Source: an uncultured Lachnospiraceae bacterium (GTDB lineage Bacteria > Bacillota > Clostridia > Lachnospirales > Lachnospiraceae). From it: DNA of 64,000 bases. Both the position numbers and the translations under genes were made by a program. This document shows, piece after piece, positions 18,949-27,855 of this stretch. Each line of letters starts with the position of its first letter. The stretch's first letter is position 1. A model generated the notes under the pieces. The model did no database searches. It was not told the DNA's origin and was given only the letters and a program-made list of their open reading frames with translations. The DNA lies in contig CAJULP010000096.1 in the NCBI GenBank assembly GCA_910587295.1, positions 49,829 through 113,828 of the forward strand. The letters are read 5' to 3'.

Positions 18949-21900
18949 ATGTTTACAGAAAGACAAACTGACCGTGTGCTTGGAAAATTAAAACGTTTGG
19001 AAGAAATGCTGGAGCCGCTTTTGTTTGAGAAAGTGGATGAGATGGAAATGGAAAGCTTTTTGACGGACGGAAGCTGGCATAGTGTGCCGGAGGCTTCACG
19101 TTTTAGTTCCTGCCCAAAGGGAGCGGTCTATGAAGGAGAAGGGATCTATGTCTGGCTTAGGGGGAGTTACCAGGTTCCGCAGCGGCTTAGAGGGGAAACT
19201 TTGTTCCTCTGGCCCAAGGTTAAGGCCTACGAGGGGATGCTGTGGGTGGATGGGAAACCTTATGGTAACTTTGCGTCCAAATTTGCGGCGAACAGCCATG
19301 GCAACCATTACTGTGATTTGATCACGGGAAATGCGGAAACGGATAAACCCATTGAGATTGCAATTGAGTATTATGCGCATCACTTTGTGAAAGGAACCCA
19401 GCCCCTTAAAGACAATGAGCCGGAAGAATTTAAGATTGTTTATGAAGGGATGGATATTTGTGTTAAAAGGGAAAAACTGGCTGATTTTTATTATGATCTG
19501 AAGATTGCCAACCAGATGGCGGAAGCGCTGGATAAGGGCAGTTTCCGCCGGGCGGCAGTGGTGCGGGCTCTTTTGGATATCCATGCTTTTCTTTATTATG
19601 ATTTTGAAAATGTGGATTGGGATGTGTTTATGGACGGGGTACAAAAAGCGGATGCCGTTTTGAAACAGATGCTTTCCCGGCCAAACGCTCCTTCTGCCCC
19701 TTATGCAGGGTTTATCGGCCATTCCCATATGGACACAGCCTGGCTGTGGACCAGGAAGGAAACGGAGAAAAAGTGCGCAAGGACTTATGCCAACCAGATG
19801 AGCCTGATGGATCAGTATCCGGATTATACTTTTATACAAAGTTCGGCTTATCACGGAGATATCATCCGGCGTTTGTATCCGGATCTGTTTGAAGAGATCA
19901 AAAAGAGAGTGAAGGAAGGGCGCTATGAGCCAAACGGCGGGGTGTGGATCGAAAGTGACTGCAACATCCCCTCCGGGGAATATATGGTCCGTCAGTTTGT
20001 ATGGGGGCAGCGTTTTACCAGAAAGCACTTTGACTATACATCGGACGCTTTCTGGCTGCCGGATACCTTCGGGTACTCTGCGTCTCTGCCTCAGATCATG
20101 CAGGGGTGCGGCGTGAAATATTTTCTGACTACGAAGATGAGCTGGAACGATACCAATGAATTTCCTTACGATACGTTTTACTGGAAGGGAATCGACGGCT
20201 CCAAAGTATTAGTGCACTTTAACAGAAGCCATGCGTGGCCTTCCCCGGAGACCATGGCGGAAAATATTATGAGCCGGGATGGAAATACCGTTAAGGAAAA
20301 GGAAACTTCCGACATGCGCCTGCTTTCTTACGGTTTTGGAGATGGCGGCGGTGGACCGGAATTTGCCATGATAGAAATGGCGGACCGGCTTAAGGACGTG
20401 GAAGGGCTTCCCAGGAGTTCCCATACCACGGTGAGCGGTTTTATGAAGCGGCTGGAAGAAGGGCTGTACCGGCCTTCTACTTATGTGGGCGAGTTGTATT
20501 TGGAGCTGCACAGGGGAACTCTTACCAATCAGCATACGATCAAAAGGAACAACCGGAAGGCGGAGTTTGCTTTAAGAGATTTGGAGTATATGACGGTGCG
20601 GGAGGCAGTTTTAAGGGATCAGGTGGCAAGTGCGGAGAAGATCAATCCCTTGACGGAAGAACTGCTGGTGAACCAGTTCCATGATATTCTGCCCGGGACC
20701 TGTATTCCGGCAGCTCATGATGATGCGATATGGGATGTGGCGAAAGTCATTGCCGAGGCGGAAAAGGGAACGGCGGAAATTTTATCAGGGCTTTCGGATG
20801 GAGCGGAAGGGATTACACTGGTAAATACGTTATCCTTTGACCGGGAAGACGTGGTCTATCTGCCCTTTGCCGGTTCCTATGTGGAAGGGGATTACGTCCA
20901 GCAGGTGGTCACGGACATGGAGGGGAATGAAAAACTGGCGGTGATGGGGGCTGAGATTCCGGCATTGGGAACGCTGACACTGTATCCGGCAGGAACGGCC
21001 GATGAAAGAAAGTCAGCTTTTTACGCAGAAGGCCTTTACCTGGAAACACCTTTCCTTTCCGTGCGGTTTGATGAAAAAGGGTATATAGAATCCCTGAAGG
21101 ATAAAAGGAACGGACGGCAGCTTAAGGGGGAAGGCTATGCGCTTAACACCTTTTTGGTGGCGGAGGACGTTCCCCTTGGATGGGATAACTGGGATGTGGA
21201 TGCGGATTTTGAGTGTAAATTTGCGGACAGGGCGGAGCTTCTTTCAAGGGAAGTGGCAGCGGACGGGGCGGTGGAATACCGGATACGCAGCAGTTACCGG
21301 CTTACGGAAAAATCCATGTTGACCCAGGATATGGTCTTTTATGCGGACAGCCCGGAAATCGTCTTTGAGACAAAAATGGACTGGCAGGATGACCACCGGT
21401 TTTTGAAGGCGGCTTTTGATACCAATATCCATACCGATTATGCCAGCCAGGAAATCCAGTTCGGGTATATCCGCAGGGCGACGAACCGAAATACATCGGT
21501 GGAAAAGGCAAGATTTGAAGTTTCCAATCACAAGTATACGGATCTTTCGGAAACCCGGTACGGAGCGGCTGTTCTAAATGACAGCAAATACGGGATCAGT
21601 GTGGAGGGCTCTTCCATGCGTCTTTCCCTTCATAAGGGCGGCTGTATGCCGGATTACAGGGGAGATAAAGGAGTGCACTGTTGTACCTATGCGCTTTTGC
21701 CCCACATGGGGAGCATGGATGCGGTGAATGTGGTCCGCCCGGCTTACCTTCTGAATGAAAAGCCGCTGCTGGTAAAAGGGAACCTTGCATTGGAGAGCCT
21801 TGCCCGGGTGGAGGCGGAAAATGTGATCATTGAAACCGTAAAGCCTGCGGAAGACGCCCGGAAAGCATTTGTGCTGCGGCTTTATGAGGCGGAAGGAACA

Positions 21901-22056
21901 CAGACGGTCACAAAATTATCCTTTGGCGTGCCGGTAGAACAGGTTGAGGAAACCAACATGTTAGAAGAGACCCTGATCGTTCTGGGAACAGGGCCGGAAG
22001 TGGAGCTTGCGTTTAAGCCGTTTGAGATCAAGACATTGATGGTCAATTATTCTTAG
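18949..22056 (+). CDS. GH38 alpha-mannosidase
   Basis: A 1035-residue GH38 enzyme. GFIGHSHMDTAWLW (near 258) supplies the zinc-binding His and Asp, FWLPDTFGYSASLPQI holds the nucleophile Asp (near 371), and VNQFHDILPGT has a zinc-site His. The N-terminal ~240 residues and the C-terminal beta-rich half fit bacterial cytosolic GH38 enzymes, which are retaining exo-alpha-mannosidases. There is no signal peptide, so it acts on oligosaccharides after import. It is preceded by its own promoter with two candidate operators. ATG 18949 has AGAAGGGG just upstream. The stop is a double TAG. The esterase pseudogene follows after 28 bp and was probably co-transcribed. Confidence 0.9.
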   Translation: MFTERQTDRVLGKLKRLEEMLEPLLFEKVDEMEMESFLTDGSWHSVPEASRFSSCPKGAVYEGEGIYVWLRGSYQVPQRLRGETLFLWPKVKAYEGMLWVDGKPYGNFASKFAANSHGNHYCDLITGNAETDKPIEIAIEYYAHHFVKGTQPLKDNEPEEFKIVYEGMDICVKREKLADFYYDLKIANQMAEALDKGSFRRAAVVRALLDIHAFLYYDFENVDWDVFMDGVQKADAVLKQMLSRPNAPSAPYAGFIGHSHMDTAWLWTRKETEKKCARTYANQMSLMDQYPDYTFIQSSAYHGDIIRRLYPDLFEEIKKRVKEGRYEPNGGVWIESDCNIPSGEYMVRQFVWGQRFTRKHFDYTSDAFWLPDTFGYSASLPQIMQGCGVKYFLTTKMSWNDTNEFPYDTFYWKGIDGSKVLVHFNRSHAWPSPETMAENIMSRDGNTVKEKETSDMRLLSYGFGDGGGGPEFAMIEMADRLKDVEGLPRSSHTTVSGFMKRLEEGLYRPSTYVGELYLELHRGTLTNQHTIKRNNRKAEFALRDLEYMTVREAVLRDQVASAEKINPLTEELLVNQFHDILPGTCIPAAHDDAIWDVAKVIAEAEKGTAEILSGLSDGAEGITLVNTLSFDREDVVYLPFAGSYVEGDYVQQVVTDMEGNEKLAVMGAEIPALGTLTLYPAGTADERKSAFYAEGLYLETPFLSVRFDEKGYIESLKDKRNGRQLKGEGYALNTFLVAEDVPLGWDNWDVDADFECKFADRAELLSREVAADGAVEYRIRSSYRLTEKSMLTQDMVFYADSPEIVFETKMDWQDDHRFLKAAFDTNIHTDYASQEIQFGYIRRATNRNTSVEKARFEVSNHKYTDLSETRYGAAVLNDSKYGISVEGSSMRLSLHKGGCMPDYRGDKGVHCCTYALLPHMGSMDAVNVVRPAYLLNEKPLLVKGNLALESLARVEAENVIIETVKPAEDARKAFVLRLYEAEGTQTVTKLSFGVPVEQVEETNMLEETLIVLGTGPEVELAFKPFEIKTLMVNYS

Positions 22057-22084
22057 TAGGCAATGCCGTGGGGAGAAAACAGGA

Positions 22085-22770
22085 ATGAAATACTTTAAAT
22101 TTCAGCCGGAGGGCACGAAAAATTGTAGTATGACGGCATATTTACAAACAGAGGTTGAGCAGGAAAACGGGCGTCGGAAGCTGCCTGGCGTAGTGATCTG
22201 TCCGGGTGGAGGTTATGAAGAAGTATCCCGCCGGGAGGGAGAGCCGGCAGCCAAGCCTTACTTTGGAGCGGGTTTTCCGCAGGCGGCCATCTGGCCGCGT
22301 CATTGGGAACGCTCTATTATGATGAGAAATTTTTGGAAGCGGCCGAAAAGGAGTGGGCGTGGTTTGATAGTAAAGAAAAGTTGATGGAATGCATCCGCCC
22401 TAATGCCATGATCCTGGCATATCCGGTGATCCTTGCGGATGCATATGTAAATGAAGGCTCTTTAGCCTGTGTCAGCGGCGCGGGTAAGGGGAGCCCGGAA
22501 GATCTGTATTTTGGGCTGGATAAACATGTGGATGCAAAAACGCCGCCTGCCTTTTTGTGGCATACGGCGGAAGATACCTGTGTACCGGTGGAAAACAGCC
22601 TGTATTTTGCGTTGGCCCTTTCAAAAGAAAAAATACCCTTTGAACTTCATGTTTTTCCGGAGGGCAGCCACGGCATGTCGGTCTGCACAAAAGAGGTGGG
22701 AACCGGGGATGCTTATAATGGGCGCTGGGTGGAATGGAGCGTCCGCTGGCTCTTTAAGATGTTTTTTTAA
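22085..22770 (+). pseudogene. Alpha/beta-hydrolase (acetyl esterase type) with internal deletion
   Basis: The start (22085) reads LPGVVICPGGGYEEVSRREGEPAAKPYF, the oxyanion-hole region of bacterial acetyl-xylan-esterase-like alpha/beta hydrolases. Near 22270 the frame jumps: the next family segment FSAGGHLAASLGTLYYDEKF (nucleophile elbow GFSAGG) is in another frame, and the ~50-60 residues normally between are missing. The C-terminal part is complete, with the late Asp in HTAEDTCVP and His in GSHGMS. The joint lies in GAGCGGGTTTTCC, compatible with recombination between similar 'GxGGTTTT' stretches. The original gene would have removed acetyl groups from oligosaccharides beside the mannosidase. 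ATG 22085 follows a GGGGAG ribosome-like site. Confidence 0.8.
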
Positions 22771-22789
22771 CATAAGAAATCCTGCCGGT

Positions 22790-23923
22790 TCAGTCCTTTG
22801 GCGGCGTTCCGGTGGATCCCCGTACCACCAGCTCTACAGGTACGGAAACATTTTGGATCGGCGCCGCGGGGGAACTCATGGCAGTAAGAAGGATCCTGCT
22901 GACTTCTTCTCCGATAGTCTGAAAATTTTGTTTGATGGAAGTGATGTTGTGTTCTTTTGCGATGTCGGAATCGTCGAAGCCGCAAATGCTCAAATCCTCA
23001 GGAACCCGGATGTTCATCCGCCGGCAGGCGAGGATAGCCAATTGAGCTACCCGGTCATTTTCTGTCAAAAGGGCGGTAACGCCGTTGGCATATAAATGCT
23101 TTATGGCATCACAAAAAAGAGAATGCTCTGAAAATATGTCATCTTCGGTTACTTCATAGGGAACGCAGACGTAATCTGACTGGTGGATGGTAATGCCGGA
23201 AAGCGACATCTGCTGGAAATAGCCTCCGAACCGTTTGCGGACAGTGGAGGTCTCTTCAATGGGGGCGGTGGTCAAAAAGCCGATCCTCCTGTGGCCGATG
23301 CCGGTCAGATATTCCGCTAAAAGCCGCCCTCCTTCATAATTGTCGGAAGTCACGTTATGGATATAGGGGCAGTCTGCGGTCTTGTCGATCAGGACTACCG
23401 GGATATGGGCAAATACAAAGTTGTTCAGCAGGTTTAAGTTGATCTTATCCCGCATAGGGTAATAGATTAGCCCGGAAATATTCTGGGTGAGAAGAAGCCG
23501 GATGTTTGCGGTTTCTTTTACGGAAGAGATATCGGAAATGTAAATGCTCATCAGATATCCGTTGGCGTTTAACTGGTCGTTAACGGTCTTGATTACGTCG
23601 AACATATTACCCTTGGTAACATCAAAAGGAATAAGAAACGATACCATTTTGGACTCTGATGGGGAAGGGGCAGGGGCGCTCAGGTTATTGAGTGCGTTGC
23701 GTGCCACGAAACTTCCCACGCCGCGTTTGCGGTATAGGACTCCCCTTGCTTCCAGATCTGTCAGAGCCCGCTTTGCCGTGATGCGGCTCACATGGTACTG
23801 TTCGGAAATCTGCTTTTCGGTGCAGAACACAGTATCGTAGGAAAAGTCATTGTTTTTAATTCGTGCCAAAAGATCATCCGTGATGATCTCGTATTTGGGC
23901 TTCTGGTTGTCTGTTAGATTCAT
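22790..23923 (-). CDS. GntR/LacI-type fusion transcriptional regulator (AraR-like architecture)
   Basis: A 377-residue repressor-type protein. Residues 1-75 form a GntR winged helix (TEKQISEQYHVSRITAKRALTDLEARGVLYRKRGVGSFV). Residues about 85-377 form a LacI-type sugar-binding core (MLTENDRVAQLAILACRRMNIRVPEDLSICGFDDSDIA, IKQNFQTIGEEVSRILL). This is the layout of AraR from Bacillus. It is flanked by the GH38/esterase unit and the importer operon. The palindrome TGATATATCA lies upstream of all three units, so this regulator is the obvious candidate to bind it, with autoregulation. The inducer is probably a mannose-containing sugar or a breakdown product (inference). Confidence 0.85.
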   Translation of the reverse strand: MNLTDNQKPKYEIITDDLLARIKNNDFSYDTVFCTEKQISEQYHVSRITAKRALTDLEARGVLYRKRGVGSFVARNALNNLSAPAPSPSESKMVSFLIPFDVTKGNMFDVIKTVNDQLNANGYLMSIYISDISSVKETANIRLLLTQNISGLIYYPMRDKINLNLLNNFVFAHIPVVLIDKTADCPYIHNVTSDNYEGGRLLAEYLTGIGHRRIGFLTTAPIEETSTVRKRFGGYFQQMSLSGITIHQSDYVCVPYEVTEDDIFSEHSLFCDAIKHLYANGVTALLTENDRVAQLAILACRRMNIRVPEDLSICGFDDSDIAKEHNITSIKQNFQTIGEEVSRILLTAMSSPAAPIQNVSVPVELVVRGSTGTPPKD

Positions 23924-23948
23924 GCTTATCCCTGCCTTAATATATAAT

Positions 23949-23963
23949 ATGCCAATTTGGCAT
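23949..23963. promoter_or_regulatory. Perfect 15-bp palindrome in the regulator's leader
   Basis: ATGCCAA-T-TTGGCAT is perfectly symmetric around 23956, 26 bp upstream of the regulator start. It differs from the TGATATATCA sites. It may be a second operator or an mRNA hairpin next to the ribosome site. Confidence 0.4.
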
Positions 23964-23978
23964 GTTTACAGATTGATT

Positions 23979-24058
23979 TGATATATCAGATTATAAAAGA
24001 AATAAAGGAAATAGTCAATGGAATCTTAGGTTATGCTATAAAAATATTTGATATATCA
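23979..24058. promoter_or_regulatory. Two TGATATATCA operators upstream of the regulator gene
   Basis: Exact palindromes TGATATATCA at 23979-23988 and 24049-24058, 70 bp apart (near seven helical turns), each preceded by TT. They lie between the divergent regulator gene and the importer operon and suit autoregulation and possible DNA looping with the sites at 24194-24222. Confidence 0.6.
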
Positions 24059-24163
24059 TAATGTGGAAATGAATGTCAGAAACAAATTGTATAAAATGTA
24101 TATAAAATGAAAATGAGTATAAAAATAGTATACATTTTGACATGGTATTTTTTGGAAACATTA

Positions 24164-24222
24164 TTGACACTGCAAAACGTTTGTGATAGTATATGATATA
24201 TCAAATAGATAATGATAAATCA
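24164..24222 (+). promoter_or_regulatory. Promoter of the sugar importer operon with two operators
   Basis: -35 TTGACA (24164-24169), 17-bp spacer, -10 TAGTAT (24187-24192). TGATATATCA (24194-24203) falls on the expected transcription start, and TGATAAATCA (24213-24222) follows 19 bp later. This placement argues for repression. The first gene starts at 24241. Confidence 0.7.
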
Positions 24223-24240
24223 AATTAACAGAAAGGGTGG

Positions 24241-25215
24241 ATGGGGTTGAAAGAAAAGAAAACAAAGCCGTGGGAGGATAAAGGGAATCCAATTCAAAAA
24301 TGCCTGGTGGCAGTAAAGAAAAACTGGCAGCTATATTTAATGGCGGTACCTGCGGTCGTATTGTTATTCTGCTTTGCCTATATGCCCATGGGCGGGCTGG
24401 TGATAGCTTTTAAGAAATACAATTTCAAAAAGGGGATTTGGGGAAGCGACTGGATGGATCCGTGGTACAAGAATTTTGAGATCCTATTCCGCAATAATGC
24501 GGCGGCTCTGAATGCCATCCGCAATACCATTTTCCTGAATTTCCTGTTTATCGTCTGCGGAACAATTTTTGCATTGGCACTTGCCTTGGCTTTTAATGAG
24601 GTGACGAATAAATATATCAAGAAACTCACTCAGTCGTTCAGCTTTTTGCCGTATTTTATCTCCACGGTGGTGGTAGGTATCTTTGTCACAGGCCTTTTGG
24701 GATATGAAAACGGTGTGATTAACCGGATCATCACTTCCTTTGGGGGCGAGAAGATTGCCTTTTACATGGAAGCAAAATGGTGGCCGATGATTTTGGTGAT
24801 TGTGAATATCTGGAAGGGCGCAGGGTACAGCGCAGTAGTTTATCTGGCAACCATCAGCGGTTTTGACAACGCTTATTATGAGGCGGCGAAAATTGACGGA
24901 GCTGCCAGATGGCAGCAGACCTGGTATATCAGCCTTCCCCTGCTTAGGCCTACCGTTATTACTCTGACGCTTTTGTCGGTGGGGAAGATCATGAATGCGG
25001 ACTTTGGCCTTTTCTACAATGTGACCGGAGACATGCCTACGTTATATGCCACTGCGGATGTGCTGGATACTTACATATACCGTGCGTTGCGTCAATTGGG
25101 CGATGTGGGGATTTCCTCCGCAACAGGTTTTTTCCAGTCAGTGGTCGGCTTTGTGCTCGTGGTCTTCAGTAACCGGATAGCCCGCAAATATGAAGAAGAC
25201 TCGGCATTATTCTAG
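24241..25215 (+). CDS. ABC sugar transporter permease (LplB type)
   Basis: A 324-residue inner membrane permease with six predicted membrane helices. The EAA loop YYEAAKIDGAARWQQTWYI contacts the ATPase. It belongs to the LplB/ThuF group, which imports complex oligosaccharides and uses a shared ATPase encoded elsewhere; no importer ATPase gene is found in this cluster. It is first in an importer operon with the second permease (18 bp on) and a binding lipoprotein. The exact start is unclear: ATG 24241 directly abuts AAAGGGTGG, and TTG 24247 has better spacing. Confidence 0.9.
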   Translation: MGLKEKKTKPWEDKGNPIQKCLVAVKKNWQLYLMAVPAVVLLFCFAYMPMGGLVIAFKKYNFKKGIWGSDWMDPWYKNFEILFRNNAAALNAIRNTIFLNFLFIVCGTIFALALALAFNEVTNKYIKKLTQSFSFLPYFISTVVVGIFVTGLLGYENGVINRIITSFGGEKIAFYMEAKWWPMILVIVNIWKGAGYSAVVYLATISGFDNAYYEAAKIDGAARWQQTWYISLPLLRPTVITLTLLSVGKIMNADFGLFYNVTGDMPTLYATADVLDTYIYRALRQLGDVGISSATGFFQSVVGFVLVVFSNRIARKYEEDSALF

Positions 25216-25233
25216 AGGAGGAGGGCGAAGTCT

Positions 25234-26118
25234 ATGAAAGAAAGAATGACGGTTGGAAGGTTTCTGGTACATGTGTTTGTGATCTTGTTTGCGTTCCTTT
25301 GCCTGTACCCGTTCCTGATGGTGGTGGGCGGGTCGCTTATGACAAACTCGGAGGTATTGCAAAGCGGGTTCAAGGTGTTTCCGGATGAGGTGACGTTTGC
25401 ATCCTACAAGATGCTCCTGGGGAATGGGAATCTGATATTAAACGGTTACAAGATTACCGTGTTCGTGACGGTTGTCGGTACATTTTTTTCCATTGCGGTC
25501 AATGGCATGATGGGCTACGTACTTTCAAGAAGACGACTGGCAGGAAGAAGGATATTAAACTTATATGTACTTTTGACCATGCTTTTTAACGGTGGTATGG
25601 TTCCCTGGTATATGATCTGTACCAGATACCTTCACCTGAAAGATTCCATATGGGCGCTTATCGTTCCGTCTGTAGTCAGTGCTTGGTATATCTTCCTGAT
25701 CCGCAATTATTTTACCGGAGTGCCGGAGGAAATGTATGAGTCCGCGAAGCTGGACGGGGCCGGGGAGTTTAAAATTTTCTCCAAGATTTACCTCCCCCTG
25801 GGCAAACCGGTGATCGCCACCGTGGTTTTGTTTGCGGCGCTGGGATTCTGGAATGATTGGTGGCTGGGATTGATGTTGATTGACGATTCCGCCAAGCAGC
25901 CGTTACAGATGCTGCTTAGGACCATGATGTCCAACATCCAGTTCCTGCAGACCATGTCCCAGCAGTCCTCCGAGGTGCAGGCGCTCCTGGCATCCGTACC
26001 CGGGGATGGGGTGAAGATGGCCATGGTAATCGTGACCACAGGGCCGATCATCCTGCTGTATCCTTTCATCCAGAAGTATTTCATGAAAGGGATTATGGTG
26101 GGGGCGGTCAAGGGATAA
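25234..26118 (+). CDS. ABC sugar transporter permease (YtcP type)
   Basis: A 294-residue permease with six membrane helices, the usual partner of LplB-type permeases. The EAA loop is MYESAKLDGAGEFKIFSKIYLPLGKP. It starts with ATG 25234, with AGGAGG about 10 bp upstream, 18 bp after the first permease. Together the two form the membrane channel of a binding-protein-dependent oligosaccharide importer. Confidence 0.9.
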   Translation: MKERMTVGRFLVHVFVILFAFLCLYPFLMVVGGSLMTNSEVLQSGFKVFPDEVTFASYKMLLGNGNLILNGYKITVFVTVVGTFFSIAVNGMMGYVLSRRRLAGRRILNLYVLLTMLFNGGMVPWYMICTRYLHLKDSIWALIVPSVVSAWYIFLIRNYFTGVPEEMYESAKLDGAGEFKIFSKIYLPLGKPVIATVVLFAALGFWNDWWLGLMLIDDSAKQPLQMLLRTMMSNIQFLQTMSQQSSEVQALLASVPGDGVKMAMVIVTTGPIILLYPFIQKYFMKGIMVGAVKG

Positions 26119-26207
26119 CGGATAGCCCGGAGATTGTTTATGGTTGAGTGGCGCATGATGTGCTATGAGATAAATTCAATTAAGAAAAAGAAAAGGAGAG
26201 GTAACGT

Positions 26208-27782
26208 ATGAAAAAGAAACTGATCAGTACACTGTTATGTTTTGCGATGACAGCAGCTTTGCTTGCAGGCTGCGGCGGCAAGGACGGTGGCAATGCGGGG
26301 GCAGCCGATGCGTCGGCGGACTCGCAGCAGGAGACGGAGCAAGCTCCTGCGCAGGAAGATGGCGGTGAAACAGAGGATGTGGACGCGGCGGACTTGGAGC
26401 CAGTCACATTGCATTTCATCTTGTTTGGTGATAAGAAATCCGCTGTGGATGAGGTTTGGGCAGCGATTGCGGACTACACCAGAGACAGGCTTAACTGTGA
26501 TTTTGACGTCCAGTTTATCGCAGGTGACGATTATAAACAGAAATTGCTTGTAAAGGCGGCAACCGGGGATGTGTGGGACCTCAACTTTGACTCTGATTGG
26601 ACCGGTTATTTCCAGATGTCAGCCCAGGATGCCTATATGAACCTGGACGACCTGCTTCCTGTTTATGCACCTAACCTTTATAAGGTGTATGAGGAAAAAG
26701 GGCTTTTGGACGCCATGAAGAATAAAGGGCATATCAATGTGCTTCCCTGGACCATGACCATGAACAACCGTCCATTCATCCAGTGGAGGGGTGACCTGGC
26801 GGAAGCGGCGGGCATCAAGGTGGATAAAGATAATCTGAATACCATGGAGGATGTGGATAAGCTCCTTTATCAATTGAAGGAAGCGTACCCTGACAAGTAT
26901 ATCATTGAATGCAGCCAGCCAAACGGCGGCGGCTGGTTTGCGTTGGATGATGGAATGGGGCTTGTGTTCAATTTAAGTGACCCGGAATGTAAGGTAGTAG
27001 CCAAGGAGCAGACAGATGAATATCTGGAAATGGCGGAATATGCGGAAAAATGGCAGAAAGACGGCCTGATTTGGAAGGATGTGCTTACCGATAAGCTGGA
27101 CCACAACTCTCTAATCAATGAAGGCAAACTGATTACCAAATGGGGAACCCATGAGTTTGCGACCCAGAACAGGGCATGGGTGGAAGACGGTGCATACTGG
27201 GATTACACGGAAATTTACGCAGACAGCCTGTTTGCAAACCGTACCCCGCTGGCAAACGCACTGTGCATCTCCGCTACCAGCGAGAACCCGGAGAGGACGT
27301 TGATGTTCTTAGACCTTCTGGAAACGGACCAAACTCTGTATGACATGGTGCAGTACGGTATCGAAGGAAAGACCTATGTGTTGGATGGCGAAGCGGCAGC
27401 GTATCCGGAAGGCATGGACGGCGCAAGCTCCAATTACCAGGAATGGGGCGGACAGTGGGCGATGTGGAAGCCCCAGTTTATGAGACCCAACGCATCTTAT
27501 GGCCCGGGCTTCTGGGAGGAGGAAGCAAGGTATGCGGCATCCAGTGACAAAAACGTGGTTTCCCCTCTGGAAGGGTTCAGTTTCAATGCGGATGCCGTGG
27601 CGACGGAAGTGGCGCAGAGAAACCAGATATATGGTGATGCTAATAAATTGCTGGCAGTAGGCCTTGCGGGCGATGCAAAGACGGCTATTGAACAATTAAA
27701 ATCGGATTCGGAAGCGGCAGGGCTGCAGAAGATTTTGGATGAATACCAAAGACAGATTGATGAATTTTTGGCGTCAAAGTAA
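26208..27782 (+). CDS. Extracellular solute-binding lipoprotein of the sugar importer
   Basis: A 524-residue binding protein. The signal peptide MKKKLISTLLCFAMTAALLAGC ends in the lipobox LAGC, with Cys22 the lipid-anchored residue. An acidic linker (residues 30-60) follows, then the bilobal family-1 type solute-binding fold. It sits outside the membrane and delivers oligosaccharide to the two upstream permeases. AGGAGAGG lies 8 bp upstream of the ATG. A terminator-like hairpin follows the gene, so downstream glycosidases probably receive less transcript. Confidence 0.9.
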   Translation: MKKKLISTLLCFAMTAALLAGCGGKDGGNAGAADASADSQQETEQAPAQEDGGETEDVDAADLEPVTLHFILFGDKKSAVDEVWAAIADYTRDRLNCDFDVQFIAGDDYKQKLLVKAATGDVWDLNFDSDWTGYFQMSAQDAYMNLDDLLPVYAPNLYKVYEEKGLLDAMKNKGHINVLPWTMTMNNRPFIQWRGDLAEAAGIKVDKDNLNTMEDVDKLLYQLKEAYPDKYIIECSQPNGGGWFALDDGMGLVFNLSDPECKVVAKEQTDEYLEMAEYAEKWQKDGLIWKDVLTDKLDHNSLINEGKLITKWGTHEFATQNRAWVEDGAYWDYTEIYADSLFANRTPLANALCISATSENPERTLMFLDLLETDQTLYDMVQYGIEGKTYVLDGEAAAYPEGMDGASSNYQEWGGQWAMWKPQFMRPNASYGPGFWEEEARYAASSDKNVVSPLEGFSFNADAVATEVAQRNQIYGDANKLLAVGLAGDAKTAIEQLKSDSEAAGLQKILDEYQRQIDEFLASK

Positions 27783-27800
27783 ATAGATTGGCAGAAGACG

Positions 27801-27834
27801 GGTTCCGGTAATTTCAGGTTACCGGAGCCTGTTT
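27801..27834 (+). terminator. Terminator-like hairpin between the binding protein and second GH38 gene
   Basis: GGTTCCGGTAA (27801-27811) pairs with TTACCGGAGCC (27819-27829), with one G-U pair, followed by TGTTTTC. No new promoter is evident before 27856, so partial read-through is likely. This arrangement keeps binding protein above enzyme levels. Confidence 0.6.
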
Positions 27835-27855
27835 TCATAAAAGAGGATATGGAAA

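Noticed and set aside
19096..20028. 310-codon minus-strand frame inside the first GH38 gene
   Set aside because: Antisense shadow of a well-supported coding region with His/Phe/Ile-rich mirror composition and no ribosome site.
24170..24186. Possible catabolite-repression (cre) site around AAAACGTTTG in the importer promoter
   Set aside because: Flanking bases miss the consensus at several fixed positions.
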